Shown here: positions 42,827-51,228 of the stretch, one piece after another
Layout of the letters: every line of letters starts with the position of its first letter
Position numbering within the stretch: position 1 is the first letter of the stretch
Assembly (NCBI RefSeq): GCF_001426545.1
Contig: NZ_LMEZ01000005.1
Span: forward strand, 125,137 to 189,136
Length of the DNA: 64,000 nt
Reading direction: 5' to 3'
DNA from: Mycobacterium sp. Root135
Lineage (GTDB): Bacteria; Actinomycetota; Actinomycetes; Mycobacteriales; Mycobacteriaceae
The notes under the pieces: generated by a model
What the model was told of the DNA's origin: nothing
What the model saw: the letters and a program-made list of their open reading frames with translations, nothing else
Databases searched by the model: none
Made by a program: the position numbers and the translations under genes

Positions 42827-45800
42827 ATGACCACTGCCAATGCCCCGTCGCTTCAGGCGATACCCGAGCGCGCCGCCCTGCCCTTCGTCGGCCACGCGCT
42901 CGGCATCCCCCCTGGTGCCGACGGTCTGCTGCACCTGATGGCCGAGGCAAAAGACCTCGGACCGCTGTTCAAACTGAGCATCTTCGGCGCCGAGGTCGCC
43001 ATCGTCTCCGGCCTGGACTTGGTCACCGAACTGTCCGACGAGGACCGCTTCCGAAAGAACGTGCACGCCGACCTCGTGTTCCTGCGCCGAATCGGCGCCG
43101 ACGGACTGTTCACTGCCTTCAACGACGAGCCCAACTGGGCCAAGGCGCACGACATTCTGATGCCGGCGTTCTCCCTGTCCGCCATGCGCGGCTACCACGC
43201 CACGATGCTGCAGGTGGCACGGAGCCTGCTGGCCAAGTGGGACCGCGTCGGCGACCAGTCGGTGGACGTGGCCGCCGACATGACGCGGCTGACATTCGAC
43301 ACCATCGGCCTGTGCGGTTTCGGCCACGACTTCGACTCGTTCGGCCGCGACGAACCGAACCCGTTCGTGGGAGCCATGACGCGCGCGCTGGCGTTCGCTC
43401 AGGCCACGGGTGAGTCGATTCCCGGTACCGAGGTGCTCAGGTGGCGACGGGCCCGCCAGTTCGACGAGGACGTCCGTTCGATGAACGCCCTCGTCGACGA
43501 CGTCGTCACGCGGCGCAGGTCCTCGGGTGACACCACCATGGAGGACCTGCTCGGCCGGATGCTGCACACCCCGGATACCCGAACCGGCGAACCGCTCGAC
43601 GACGTCAACATCCGCCATCAGGTGATCACCTTTCTCATCGCCGGCCACGAAACCACCAGCGGTGCACTGTCGTTCGCGCTGTACTACCTGGTGAAGAATC
43701 CGGCCGCGCTCGCCCGCGCCCGCGCGGAGGTCGACGCCATGTGGGGAAACCAGACAGACCCCGACCCACGTTACGAAGACGTCGGCAAGCTGACCTACAT
43801 CCGACAAGTGCTCAACGAGAGTCTGCGACTGTGGCCCACGGCACCCTCGTACGCCGTGGAGCCACGGGAGGACACCGTCATCGGCGGCAAGTACGCGGTG
43901 CGCGCGGGCGAGACGCTCATGGTGCTCACACCGGCGCTGCACCGCGATGCCGCGTGGGGAGACAACGTCGAGTCGTTCGATCCCGATCGCTTCGCCGCCC
44001 ACCGCGAAGAGGCGCGGCCGGCCCATCTGTTCAAGCCCTTCGGCACTGGCGAACGCGCCTGCATCGGACGGCAATTCGCCCTCCACGAGGCGACGCTGGT
44101 GCTGGGTCTGCTGCTGCACCGCTACCGGCTCAACGACCACGCGAACTACCAACTGAAGCTCAAGCAGACGCTCACCATCAAGCCCGACGGATTCACCCTC
44201 GGCATCGCACGCCGTTCCGACGACGAGCGGGCAACACCGAGCGCCGTGGCCGACCCCGCCCGGCAACACCGCGGCGCCGCCCGCCGCCACGCCCCCGGCA
44301 CGGCCCTGACCGTGTTGCACGGTTCCAACCTCGGTACCTGCGCGGGCATCGCCCACGAGCTCGCCGACGGCGGCACTGACCTTGGCTTCGCCGCCAGCGT
44401 CGCACCCCTCGACGACGCGGTGGGAAAGCTCTCTGCCGATGGCGGCGTCGTCGTGATCGTGGCCGCGTCGTACAACGGGCGGCCCACCGACGACGCGGCC
44501 ACGTTCGTCGACTGGTTGGAGCACCTGACACCCGGCTCGCTACGAGGCGTGCGGTACGCCGTGCTCGGCGTCGGGGACCGCAACTGGGCTGCCACCTATC
44601 AGCGCATCCCCACGCTGGTCGACGAGCGCCTGACCGCGGCCGGCGCCGTCCCCGTGGTGGCCCGGGGTGCGGCAGACGCCGCCGCCGACCCGACCGACGC
44701 CGTGGACCGCTGGACTGCGGGGCTGTGGGACGCACTGCTCGAACCGCAGGTCGACGACTCCGCATCGGAAACCCCCGTGGCCGAACACCAATCGCTCTAC
44801 GAGGTCGTGGACGCCGCCGACTCGGCGACCGGGCAACTGGCGGCCCACCACGGGATGCAACCGATGCAGGTGTTGGAGGCGCGCGAATTGGTCGACGTCG
44901 CACATCCCCTGGGCAGGTCGAAGCGATTCCTGAAGCTACGCCTGCCCGACGGCGTCGGCTACCGCACCGGTGACCACCTCGCGGTGCTCCCCCGCAATCC
45001 CGCCGCCCTCGTCACACGGGTCGCCGACCGGTTCGACCTCGATCTGGACCGCACGGTCGCGATCCGGGCGCGACGCCGCAGCCGCAACGCGTTGCCCGTC
45101 GACCGTCCGTTGACCCTGCGCCACCTACTCACCGATTTCGTCGAATTGCAGGACCCCGCAACCCAAGAGCAGGTCGCGAGGCTGGCCGCCAACACACCGT
45201 GCCCGCCCGAACGACGCCCGTTGTCCGACTTGGCGTCGGCACCACCGGCGGACTTCGACGAACAGGTGACCCAGCCCCGGCGAAGTGTCCTCGACCTCGT
45301 CGAGCACCATCCCGCGTGCGCGCTGCCCTTCGAGGAGTTCCTCGAGATGCTGCCGGTACTGCGACCGCGGCACTACTCCATCTCGTCGTCGTCGGAAACC
45401 ACGCCCGCCGAGGTGGACCTCGTGGTGGCGTTGCTGACGGCCCCGCATCGCGACGGCAACGGAGAGTTTCACGGGATCGCCTCCCACCACATGCAGACGG
45501 TCGACGCCGGTGACGTCGTCCAGGCTCGGGTGCTGCCGTGCCGCGACGCGTTCCGGCTGGCGTCGGACTCCTCAATTCCCGTGATCACGGTCAGCGCCGG
45601 CACCGGACTGGCTCCGTTCCGTGGCGCCATCCTCGATCGACTCCACCACGGTGTCCGCGGAACGCTGTTGTGCTACTTCGGATGTGACGCCCCGGACGTC
45701 GACTTCCTACACCGGACCGAGCTCGAGGCGGCACACGCGGCCGGTGTCGTCGACCTGCGCCCAACCTTCATGCACGCTCCCAGGGACGGTGTCCGGTTCG

Positions 45801-46024
45801 TCCAGGACCGCATCGAACGGGAATCCGACGACGTATGGGCGGCCCTGCAGAGCGGCGGGCGCGTCCACGTCTGCGGCGACGGCCGCCGCATGGCGCCCGC
45901 GGTCCGCGCCGCCTTCATCTCGGTGTACCGCAAGCACACCGACGCGGGAGTCGAGGAAGCCACCGCCTGGCTCGAGTCGCTCGTCGAGGCGCAGCGGTAC
46001 GTCGAAGACGTCTGGGCCGGCTAG
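42827..46024 (+). CDS. Self-sufficient cytochrome P450 fused to its reductase (CYP102/BM3-like)
   Basis: 1065 residues in one chain. The P450 domain (about 1-465) has the I-helix oxygen-binding LIAGHETTSGAL, the ExxR motif in NESLRLWP, and the heme Cys412 in FGTGERACIGRQFALHEATL. The FMN/flavodoxin domain (about 490-640) has VLHGSNLGTCAGIA and VAASYNGRPTDDAATFVDWL. The FAD/NADPH reductase domain (about 675-1065) has RPRHYSISSS and SAGTGLAPFRGAI. CYP102 enzymes hydroxylate fatty acids near the omega end with NADPH. The ATG has GAGGAC upstream. The gene is first in an operon with an MFS and a TetR. An unrelated aromatic or xenobiotic substrate is possible. Confidence 0.95.
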   Translation: MTTANAPSLQAIPERAALPFVGHALGIPPGADGLLHLMAEAKDLGPLFKLSIFGAEVAIVSGLDLVTELSDEDRFRKNVHADLVFLRRIGADGLFTAFNDEPNWAKAHDILMPAFSLSAMRGYHATMLQVARSLLAKWDRVGDQSVDVAADMTRLTFDTIGLCGFGHDFDSFGRDEPNPFVGAMTRALAFAQATGESIPGTEVLRWRRARQFDEDVRSMNALVDDVVTRRRSSGDTTMEDLLGRMLHTPDTRTGEPLDDVNIRHQVITFLIAGHETTSGALSFALYYLVKNPAALARARAEVDAMWGNQTDPDPRYEDVGKLTYIRQVLNESLRLWPTAPSYAVEPREDTVIGGKYAVRAGETLMVLTPALHRDAAWGDNVESFDPDRFAAHREEARPAHLFKPFGTGERACIGRQFALHEATLVLGLLLHRYRLNDHANYQLKLKQTLTIKPDGFTLGIARRSDDERATPSAVADPARQHRGAARRHAPGTALTVLHGSNLGTCAGIAHELADGGTDLGFAASVAPLDDAVGKLSADGGVVVIVAASYNGRPTDDAATFVDWLEHLTPGSLRGVRYAVLGVGDRNWAATYQRIPTLVDERLTAAGAVPVVARGAADAAADPTDAVDRWTAGLWDALLEPQVDDSASETPVAEHQSLYEVVDAADSATGQLAAHHGMQPMQVLEARELVDVAHPLGRSKRFLKLRLPDGVGYRTGDHLAVLPRNPAALVTRVADRFDLDLDRTVAIRARRRSRNALPVDRPLTLRHLLTDFVELQDPATQEQVARLAANTPCPPERRPLSDLASAPPADFDEQVTQPRRSVLDLVEHHPACALPFEEFLEMLPVLRPRHYSISSSSETTPAEVDLVVALLTAPHRDGNGEFHGIASHHMQTVDAGDVVQARVLPCRDAFRLASDSSIPVITVSAGTGLAPFRGAILDRLHHGVRGTLLCYFGCDAPDVDFLHRTELEAAHAAGVVDLRPTFMHAPRDGVRFVQDRIERESDDVWAALQSGGRVHVCGDGRRMAPAVRAAFISVYRKHTDAGVEEATAWLESLVEAQRYVEDVWAG

Positions 46025-46030
46025 ATCACG

Positions 46031-47191
46031 GTGAAGACTTCCACCCCCACGTTGACCGTCGGCGTTTCGGCCGCACTGATCGCGGGCGTCACCCTCGGCA
46101 ACGCGGGAACCAACGTCATGCCCATCTTCGTCGACGACTTCGCCGCCCGCTTCCACATGTCGGAATCTGCTGCGGGGCTGGTGGGTACGGCCCAGCTGAT
46201 CGCCACCGCCGTGGTGACGATCATGCTGGCCAAGCGCGCCGCGGGGGTTGGCCGAACCACCATGGCCAGATGGGGTGCGGCCGTGGCGGCCGTCGGCCTG
46301 GTTGGTGCGGCGGTGGCCACGGATGCGGGCGCGATCATCGCTGCCAACATCGTTCTGGGAGCCGGCCTCGGCGCCGTCTACGCCGCCGCCACCTCCGCAC
46401 TGGCTGTGTTCGACGACCCGGACAGGGCATCGGCCGTCGCGGTCTCGGGCACGGTGGTGGTGACGGCGTTGCTCATCGTCGGGGTGTCCGCGGCCGACCG
46501 TGCGTGGTCGCCGGGCACCGGCTTCGCGGTGCTTGCGCTGTGCTGTGTGCCCACGTGGCTGTTGGTGGGACGGTTGCCCAAGAGCCGCAACGCCATCGGT
46601 GGCACCCACCCCGTCGCACCGAAGCGCCCGTCGGTGGTGCTGCTCGCGGGCGCAGTGCTGCTGTGGATGGTGACGCAGGGAGCGTGGTCCTACGCGGCCG
46701 TGCTGGGACGAGAACACACCGGCATGTCGCCTGCAGCGGTGTCCGCGGTGTTGGCGGCGTCCAGCGTGGTGGCGCTCGCCGGTGCAGTGGCGGGTCCCGT
46801 CGTCGCACGGCGGCTCGGCCGACTGGCCGCGTTGACCAGCTTCGTCGTCGCAGAATCACTCGGCATGGCGTTGCTCGTCGTGACGCATGACCGGACGCTT
46901 TTCATCGCCGCCGCCATCGCCTGGCAAGCATGCCAACTGGCCGTCCTGGTTCAGATCCTGGCTGCCGCCGCAGTGGTCGACCCGTCTGGGCGCTGGACGG
47001 CATCCCTCGGCGGGGCGGGAGCCCTCGGCAACGGGGTCGGACCACTGGCCGTCGGTCATCTGCTCTCGAGCGCCGGCGCCGGTGTGCTTGCCGTCGTGCT
47101 GGCGGCTGGCACGGTCGTCGGAGCGCTGCCGCTGCTCAGGATGACCGTCACCGCGAGGAAGCCCGTCGACGCCGCGGCGGTCGCAGCGTGA
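46031..47191 (+). CDS. MFS transporter linked to the P450
   Basis: A 386-residue membrane protein with about 12 spans, starting at a GTG 6 bases after the P450 stop. It has VMPIFVDDFAARFHMSESAA in the first loop and the hydrophobic repeats of the major facilitator superfamily. The gap suggests the same transcript as the P450. It could export the oxidised product or import the substrate; the sequence does not decide. Confidence 0.82.
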   Translation: MKTSTPTLTVGVSAALIAGVTLGNAGTNVMPIFVDDFAARFHMSESAAGLVGTAQLIATAVVTIMLAKRAAGVGRTTMARWGAAVAAVGLVGAAVATDAGAIIAANIVLGAGLGAVYAAATSALAVFDDPDRASAVAVSGTVVVTALLIVGVSAADRAWSPGTGFAVLALCCVPTWLLVGRLPKSRNAIGGTHPVAPKRPSVVLLAGAVLLWMVTQGAWSYAAVLGREHTGMSPAAVSAVLAASSVVALAGAVAGPVVARRLGRLAALTSFVVAESLGMALLVVTHDRTLFIAAAIAWQACQLAVLVQILAAAAVVDPSGRWTASLGGAGALGNGVGPLAVGHLLSSAGAGVLAVVLAAGTVVGALPLLRMTVTARKPVDAAAVAA

Positions 47192-47200
47192 CCCGATCGT

Positions 47201-47206
47201 TAGGAT
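47201..47206 (+). promoter_or_regulatory. -10 box (TAGGAT) of a probable leaderless tetR transcript
   Basis: TAGGAT ends exactly 6 bases before the ATG at 47213 and fits TANNNT. It would give the TetR gene its own leaderless message in addition to read-through from the P450 operon. Confidence 0.45.
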
Positions 47207-47212
47207 CGACCC

Positions 47213-47833
47213 ATGGCACACGTCCCGGTGACCGAGCGTCGTCCCCAATTGATCAGGGCTGCAATCGATCTCATGGCCAGGGAGGGGGTGGCCGCGGCCA
47301 GTACCCGTGCCATCGCCGCCGAACTGGGGGTTGCCCAGGCCACCGTGCACTACACGTTCGGCAACAAGGAGGAGCTCTACCACGCGGTCATGCAGCAACT
47401 CACCGAGCAGTTGGTCGCCCAGGTCGAGCAGGCCGCCCCACAGGACCCTGACTTCGACCGGGCGCTGGGCACCCTCGCCTCGGCGCTGTGGCAGACGGTC
47501 CGCGAACAGCCGACCAGTCATCAGCTCCTCAGCGAGCTCACCATGTACGCACTGCGCACACCTCGCCTCGGCACCGTCGTCCAGGACCACTACACCGGCG
47601 TGCTCGCGGTGACGTCGCGGTTGATCGAGGAGGCCGCGGCACGGGCCGACCGCCAACTCGCCCAGCCCGCCGACACCATCGCCCGCTTCTTCCACGCCGG
47701 CTTCGACGGTCTCACCGTCCAGCATCTCGTCCATCCCGACGAGGCCGCCGAAAGCTCGTGCCTTCGGGCGTTGGTCGCCGCCACGGCCGCTCTGGCGGCT
47801 GGCGAACTGACCGTCCCCGCCGCTACGCCTTGA
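47213..47833 (+). CDS. TetR family transcriptional regulator of the P450 operon
   Basis: 206 residues. DNA-binding domain: QLIRAAIDLMAREGVAAAST, then RAIAAELGVAQATVHYTFGN and KEELYHAVM. The helical C-domain has ARFFHAGFDGL. It lies 21 bases after the MFS gene with its own -10 box. The palindrome at 42746 before the P450 is the most likely target. Its last 11 bases overlap the end of the convergent catC gene. Confidence 0.9.
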   Translation: MAHVPVTERRPQLIRAAIDLMAREGVAAASTRAIAAELGVAQATVHYTFGNKEELYHAVMQQLTEQLVAQVEQAAPQDPDFDRALGTLASALWQTVREQPTSHQLLSELTMYALRTPRLGTVVQDHYTGVLAVTSRLIEEAAARADRQLAQPADTIARFFHAGFDGLTVQHLVHPDEAAESSCLRALVAATAALAAGELTVPAATP

Positions 47834-48104
47834 CGTCCGAGGGGTGCGTGGCCAACGGCGTTACGTGAATCTTCATGTACGGGAACAGTGGCAGCGCCGA
47901 AAGCAACTGGTGTAGTTCGTCGTTGCTCTCGACGTCGACGATCGAGTAGTTGGCGTACTCGCCGACGACCCGCCAGATGTGCGGCCACTTGCCGCTGCGT
48001 TGCAGATCCTGCGAGTACGCCTTCTCGCGACCGACCAGATCGTCCTTGACCTGAGGGTCGACGTCGGCAGGCAGGTTGACCTGCATGTGCACGTGATACA
48101 GCAA
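47823..48104 (-). CDS. catC: Muconolactone delta-isomerase
   Basis: 93 residues, the normal length for CatC. It starts LYHVHMQVNLPADVDPQVKD and has KWPHIWRVVGEYANYSIVDV, then LPLFPYMKIHVTPLATHPSD, matching the small decameric isomerase. It converts muconolactone to 3-oxoadipate enol-lactone in the ortho-cleavage branch. The start is 1 base after the catA stop, so the two are surely co-transcribed. Confidence 0.95.
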   Translation of the reverse strand: MLYHVHMQVNLPADVDPQVKDDLVGREKAYSQDLQRSGKWPHIWRVVGEYANYSIVDVESNDELHQLLSALPLFPYMKIHVTPLATHPSDVKA

Positions 48105-48105
48105 C

Positions 48106-48972
48106 TCAGCTCCGCTCGGGGTCGAGTGCGAAGTCGTAGGCGACGGACTGCGAACCGTCGACCTCGATCTTCGGGTCGAGAATCAGTTCAGGCTTGACCG
48201 CGCTGGCGATGTCGTCGTCGTTGTGCGAGTCACCGGGGAAGTACAGCTGGGCGGTCAGCATTTCGTGCCCGGGCGCCGACACCTTGACGTGCAGGTGGGC
48301 CGGACGCCAGGCGTGCCAACCGGCGGCGGAGATCAGCTTGCCGCACGACCCGTCGGTCGGAATCTGGTAGGGCGCAGGGCGAATGGTGGTCATCTCGAAC
48401 TGGCCGTCCGGTCCCGTCGAGAAGGTGCCCCGCAGGTTCCACTCGGGGATGCCTGGCGCGAACTGGGAGTAGTAGCCGTCGTCGTCGGCGTGCCACAGTT
48501 CGATCTTGCCCTGCAGCGGCGCGCCGTTGGTGTCGGTGATGCGTCCGCTCCACACCAGGGGTGTGCCTGCCTCGCCGTCGCGCATCGGGACCGTGCCCGT
48601 CGCGCCGAGCTCGGGAGCGTTCGGCACGTAGTACGGGCCTTCGATGCTGCCCTTGTTGCCGGAGCGGTGGTCGGTGGCGACGTCTTCGACGACATGCTCG
48701 ATCCAGACGTCGAGGAACAGGGGCCACTCGCCGGTCTCGCCGACGTCGATGAGCCACGCCTTCAGCGCGTTGTACTCGGCGTAGGTGACGCGGTGGCGAC
48801 GAATGGTCTCGTGGAGCGCCTCCAGCACCTCGCGGGCCAGCAGGTCCACCCGCTCGATGGGGGTGTCCTTGACCGCGTCATACGGCGACTTGTCGGCGTG
48901 GAACCGCTCGGTGGCCGAGGCACCGGAAGCGGCAGCGCTCGCCACGTCGGAGGGCTGCTCGATTGTGGTCAT
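48106..48972 (-). CDS. catA: Catechol 1,2-dioxygenase
   Basis: A 288-residue intradiol ring-cleavage dioxygenase with non-heme Fe(III). Iron ligands are Tyr in KGSIEGPYYVPNAPEL, Tyr in DDDGYYSQFAPGIPEWN, and the two His in HAWRPAHLHVKVSAPGHEML. An N-terminal helical dimerisation region precedes (about 20-110). It opens catechol to cis,cis-muconate. The ATG at 48972 was chosen with AGAAGAG upstream; the longer frame runs through catB. It is followed at once by catC. Confidence 0.95.
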   Translation of the reverse strand: MTTIEQPSDVASAAASGASATERFHADKSPYDAVKDTPIERVDLLAREVLEALHETIRRHRVTYAEYNALKAWLIDVGETGEWPLFLDVWIEHVVEDVATDHRSGNKGSIEGPYYVPNAPELGATGTVPMRDGEAGTPLVWSGRITDTNGAPLQGKIELWHADDDGYYSQFAPGIPEWNLRGTFSTGPDGQFEMTTIRPAPYQIPTDGSCGKLISAAGWHAWRPAHLHVKVSAPGHEMLTAQLYFPGDSHNDDDIASAVKPELILDPKIEVDGSQSVAYDFALDPERS

Positions 48973-49027
48973 GTCAACTCTTCTCTCTCTTGTTCCTTCG
49001 ATTCCGTGGGGCTGCCACGGAGAGGGC

Positions 49028-50134
49028 TCATCGTCGATCGGTGCGATACCGGTCGAGTTTGTCGGGGTCGACCTCGATGCCAAGACCGACACCGGGCGGC
49101 ACGGGGAGCACGCCGTCTCGGATGCGCAGCGGTTCGGTGAGGAGGTCGTCGGACATGTCGAGGAAGTTGGAGAGCTCGCCGGCGCGACGCGACGTCGACT
49201 CGTATGCCGCACCGAAGGTGACCGCGCACGCGGTGCCGATCTGACCGTCGATCTGGTTGCCCATCAACACTTCCAAGCCCAATCCCTCGGCGAGGTGGTG
49301 CACCCGCTGCGAGGTGGTGAACCCCGTCCGCGCGGTCTTGATGCTGATCGCGGTGGCGGACTTGCCGAGCACCTCACGCGTGACGTCGGCGAGGGTGGGC
49401 ACCGACTCGTCGGCGATGAACGGGACGTCGAGCTTCTCGACCAACCAGCGGCGGCCCAGCACGTCGTCAGCCGGGCAGAGTTCCTCTGCGAACAGCAGGT
49501 CGAGGTCGGCCATGTCCTTCATGGCGCGCAACGACTCCGATGCCGTCCACCCGCGGTTGGCGTCGACGTACAACTCGACCGCGTCGCCGAAGTGCTCGCG
49601 CAGCGCACGGACCACGGCGGTGTCGAGGGTGACCGGGTGACGGCCGACCTTCACCTTGAAGGTGCTGATGCCGTACAGCTCTCGGATCTTCTCCGCTTCC
49701 GCGACCATCGCGGCGGGCTCGTCGAACCCCAGCATGTGGCTGACGCGCATGCGGTCGGTGTAACCACCGAGCAGGCCGGTCACCGGCAATTCGAGCGTGC
49801 GTCCCAATGCATCCCACATCGCCATGTCCACCGCGGACTTGGCTGCCGGATTGCCCACGGTGCGCGCCATGCGCCCGCCGGCCACCTCGCGCTCGGTGAG
49901 CGTGAGCCCGACGAGTTGGGGCGCGAAGATCTGCTCGACCACCGCGACGATGCTCGCCTGCGTCTCTCCGTAGGTGAAGGGGCGCGGCGGCGCTTCGGCG
50001 ACGCCGACGACCCCGTCGTCGGTGTGCACGCGCACGAGCACGTGGTTGGCGGTGTGGACCTCGCCCGACGCGAACTTCAGCGGTTTCAGATAGGGAATGG
50101 CGAACGGAATCGCCTCGACGGCAGTGATCTTCAC
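49028..50134 (-). CDS. catB: Muconate cycloisomerase
   Basis: A 368-residue enolase-superfamily enzyme. The catalytic Lys pair is in ISTFKVKVGRHPVTLD, metal ligands in VELYVDANRGW, FAEELCPADD and IADESVP, and the second Lys region in ISIKTARTGF. It lactonises cis,cis-muconate to muconolactone. The ATG overlaps the catR stop by 4 bases (ATGA). It lies 55 bases upstream of catA, giving the order catR-catB-catA-catC. Confidence 0.94.
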   Translation of the reverse strand: MKITAVEAIPFAIPYLKPLKFASGEVHTANHVLVRVHTDDGVVGVAEAPPRPFTYGETQASIVAVVEQIFAPQLVGLTLTEREVAGGRMARTVGNPAAKSAVDMAMWDALGRTLELPVTGLLGGYTDRMRVSHMLGFDEPAAMVAEAEKIRELYGISTFKVKVGRHPVTLDTAVVRALREHFGDAVELYVDANRGWTASESLRAMKDMADLDLLFAEELCPADDVLGRRWLVEKLDVPFIADESVPTLADVTREVLGKSATAISIKTARTGFTTSQRVHHLAEGLGLEVLMGNQIDGQIGTACAVTFGAAYESTSRRAGELSNFLDMSDDLLTEPLRIRDGVLPVPPGVGLGIEVDPDKLDRYRTDRR

Positions 50135-51033
50135 GATGGCTCCTCAACGGCGACGGCCGCCAGGGCCGCGGACAGAATGCTGATGGCGGCGTCGACCACC
50201 GGATTGTCGGCGCCGCGCCGCCACGCGAGGGCGAGGTCGATGCTGCCGCCGTCGGCCAGGTCACGAAAGACCAAACCCTGCAACGGAAGTGCCCGCACCG
50301 AGGCGGGGAGAACGGCGACCCCGAATCCGGCGGCCACCAGGGCCAGCAAGACGGCGGTGCCCGGCGCGGTGTGTTCACGGAGCGGCACGAAGCCGGCGCG
50401 CTTGCAGCTCCGCAGTACGGCGTCGTTGACCGCCGAATCGCGACTCGAGTAGGAGACGAACGGCTCGGTGCGCAGATCGGTCATCGAGACGACGGGCTCG
50501 GCTGCCAGTCGGTGGTCGGCCGACACGGCCAGAACGAGGGGTTCGGTGTCGATGATCCGCAGTTCGATGTCGTCACCGACCGCAGGGGGACGCAGGACGC
50601 CGACGTCCAACGCGCCCGCCCGAAGTTGGTCACACTGCTGCGGGGTCAGCAGGTCCGCCTGGGTTTCCATGGCAACGCCGGGAAGCTCCTGGCGAAGGAT
50701 GCGGGCGATGCGCGGAAGGTGCGAGAACGCGGCCGTCCCGGTGAGCCCGACGCGCAGCAGTCCACTGCGGCCCGCCGCGATCCGGCGCACGCCGCGTTCG
50801 GCGTCGTCGACGGCGGCAAGGATTCGGATGGCTTCGGACTGTAGGAACTCACCGGCGGGGGTGAGGGACACCTGGCGGGTCGTGCGGTTGAACAGGCTGG
50901 CGTCCAGTTCGCCTTCGAGTTGGCGAATCGCATAGGACAGTGCCGGCTGCGCGACGAGTAGGTGCTCAGCGGCCTTGCCGAAGTGGCACGTCTCGGCCAC
51001 CGCGGCGAAATAGCGCAGGTGACGCAGCTCCAT
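50131..51033 (-). CDS. catR: LysR family regulator of the catechol genes
   Basis: 300 residues. The helix-turn-helix region is MELRHLRYFAAVAETCHFGK, then AAEHLLVAQPALSYAIRQLE, typical of the CatR/BenM/CatM branch. The effector domain follows (LLRVGLTGTAAFSHLPRIAR). Muconate is the usual co-inducer of this branch. The ATG at 51033 was preferred to the one at 51102 because alignment to LysR starts there and GGAAG precedes it. It is coupled to catB and divergent from benA, with a long palindrome between that it likely binds. Confidence 0.9.
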   Translation of the reverse strand: MELRHLRYFAAVAETCHFGKAAEHLLVAQPALSYAIRQLEGELDASLFNRTTRQVSLTPAGEFLQSEAIRILAAVDDAERGVRRIAAGRSGLLRVGLTGTAAFSHLPRIARILRQELPGVAMETQADLLTPQQCDQLRAGALDVGVLRPPAVGDDIELRIIDTEPLVLAVSADHRLAAEPVVSMTDLRTEPFVSYSSRDSAVNDAVLRSCKRAGFVPLREHTAPGTAVLLALVAAGFGVAVLPASVRALPLQGLVFRDLADGGSIDLALAWRRGADNPVVDAAISILSAALAAVAVEEPS

Positions 51034-51116
51034 GAGACTTCCGTTCGTAGCGGTGTGACGACCGACACGTTCGACGGTAGATGTCCGATCCATAGGAAAC
51101 AAGGACTCGTTTGCGT

Positions 51117-51145
51117 CCCATTCATCGATGTGATCGATTAATGGG
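51117..51145. promoter_or_regulatory. 29-bp dyad in the catR/benA intergenic region
   Basis: CCCATT, one base, ATCGAT, GTG, ATCGAT, one base, AATGGG: arms match at all but one position each side of the GTG centre. This is a strong LysR-type operator candidate shared by catRBAC and the ben genes. Confidence 0.65.
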
Positions 51146-51161
51146 CGGCGGGTGCAGGACT

Positions 51162-51173
51162 AGGCAATTGCCT
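51162..51173. promoter_or_regulatory. Perfect palindrome AGGCAATTGCCT upstream of benA
   Basis: A second, unrelated 12-bp palindrome, 56-67 bp before the benA start. It could be the site of the LuxR-type BenR regulator; this is inferred from position only. Confidence 0.5.
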
Positions 51174-51228
51174 GGTGTGACCGTCGACACGCCCTGCCAC
51201 TGTGGTCGGAGAGCCCCTGGAGGATGAC

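Noticed and set aside
42761-44524. Minus-strand open frame of 587 codons within the P450 gene
   Set aside because: Antisense shadow of the P450 and FMN domains.
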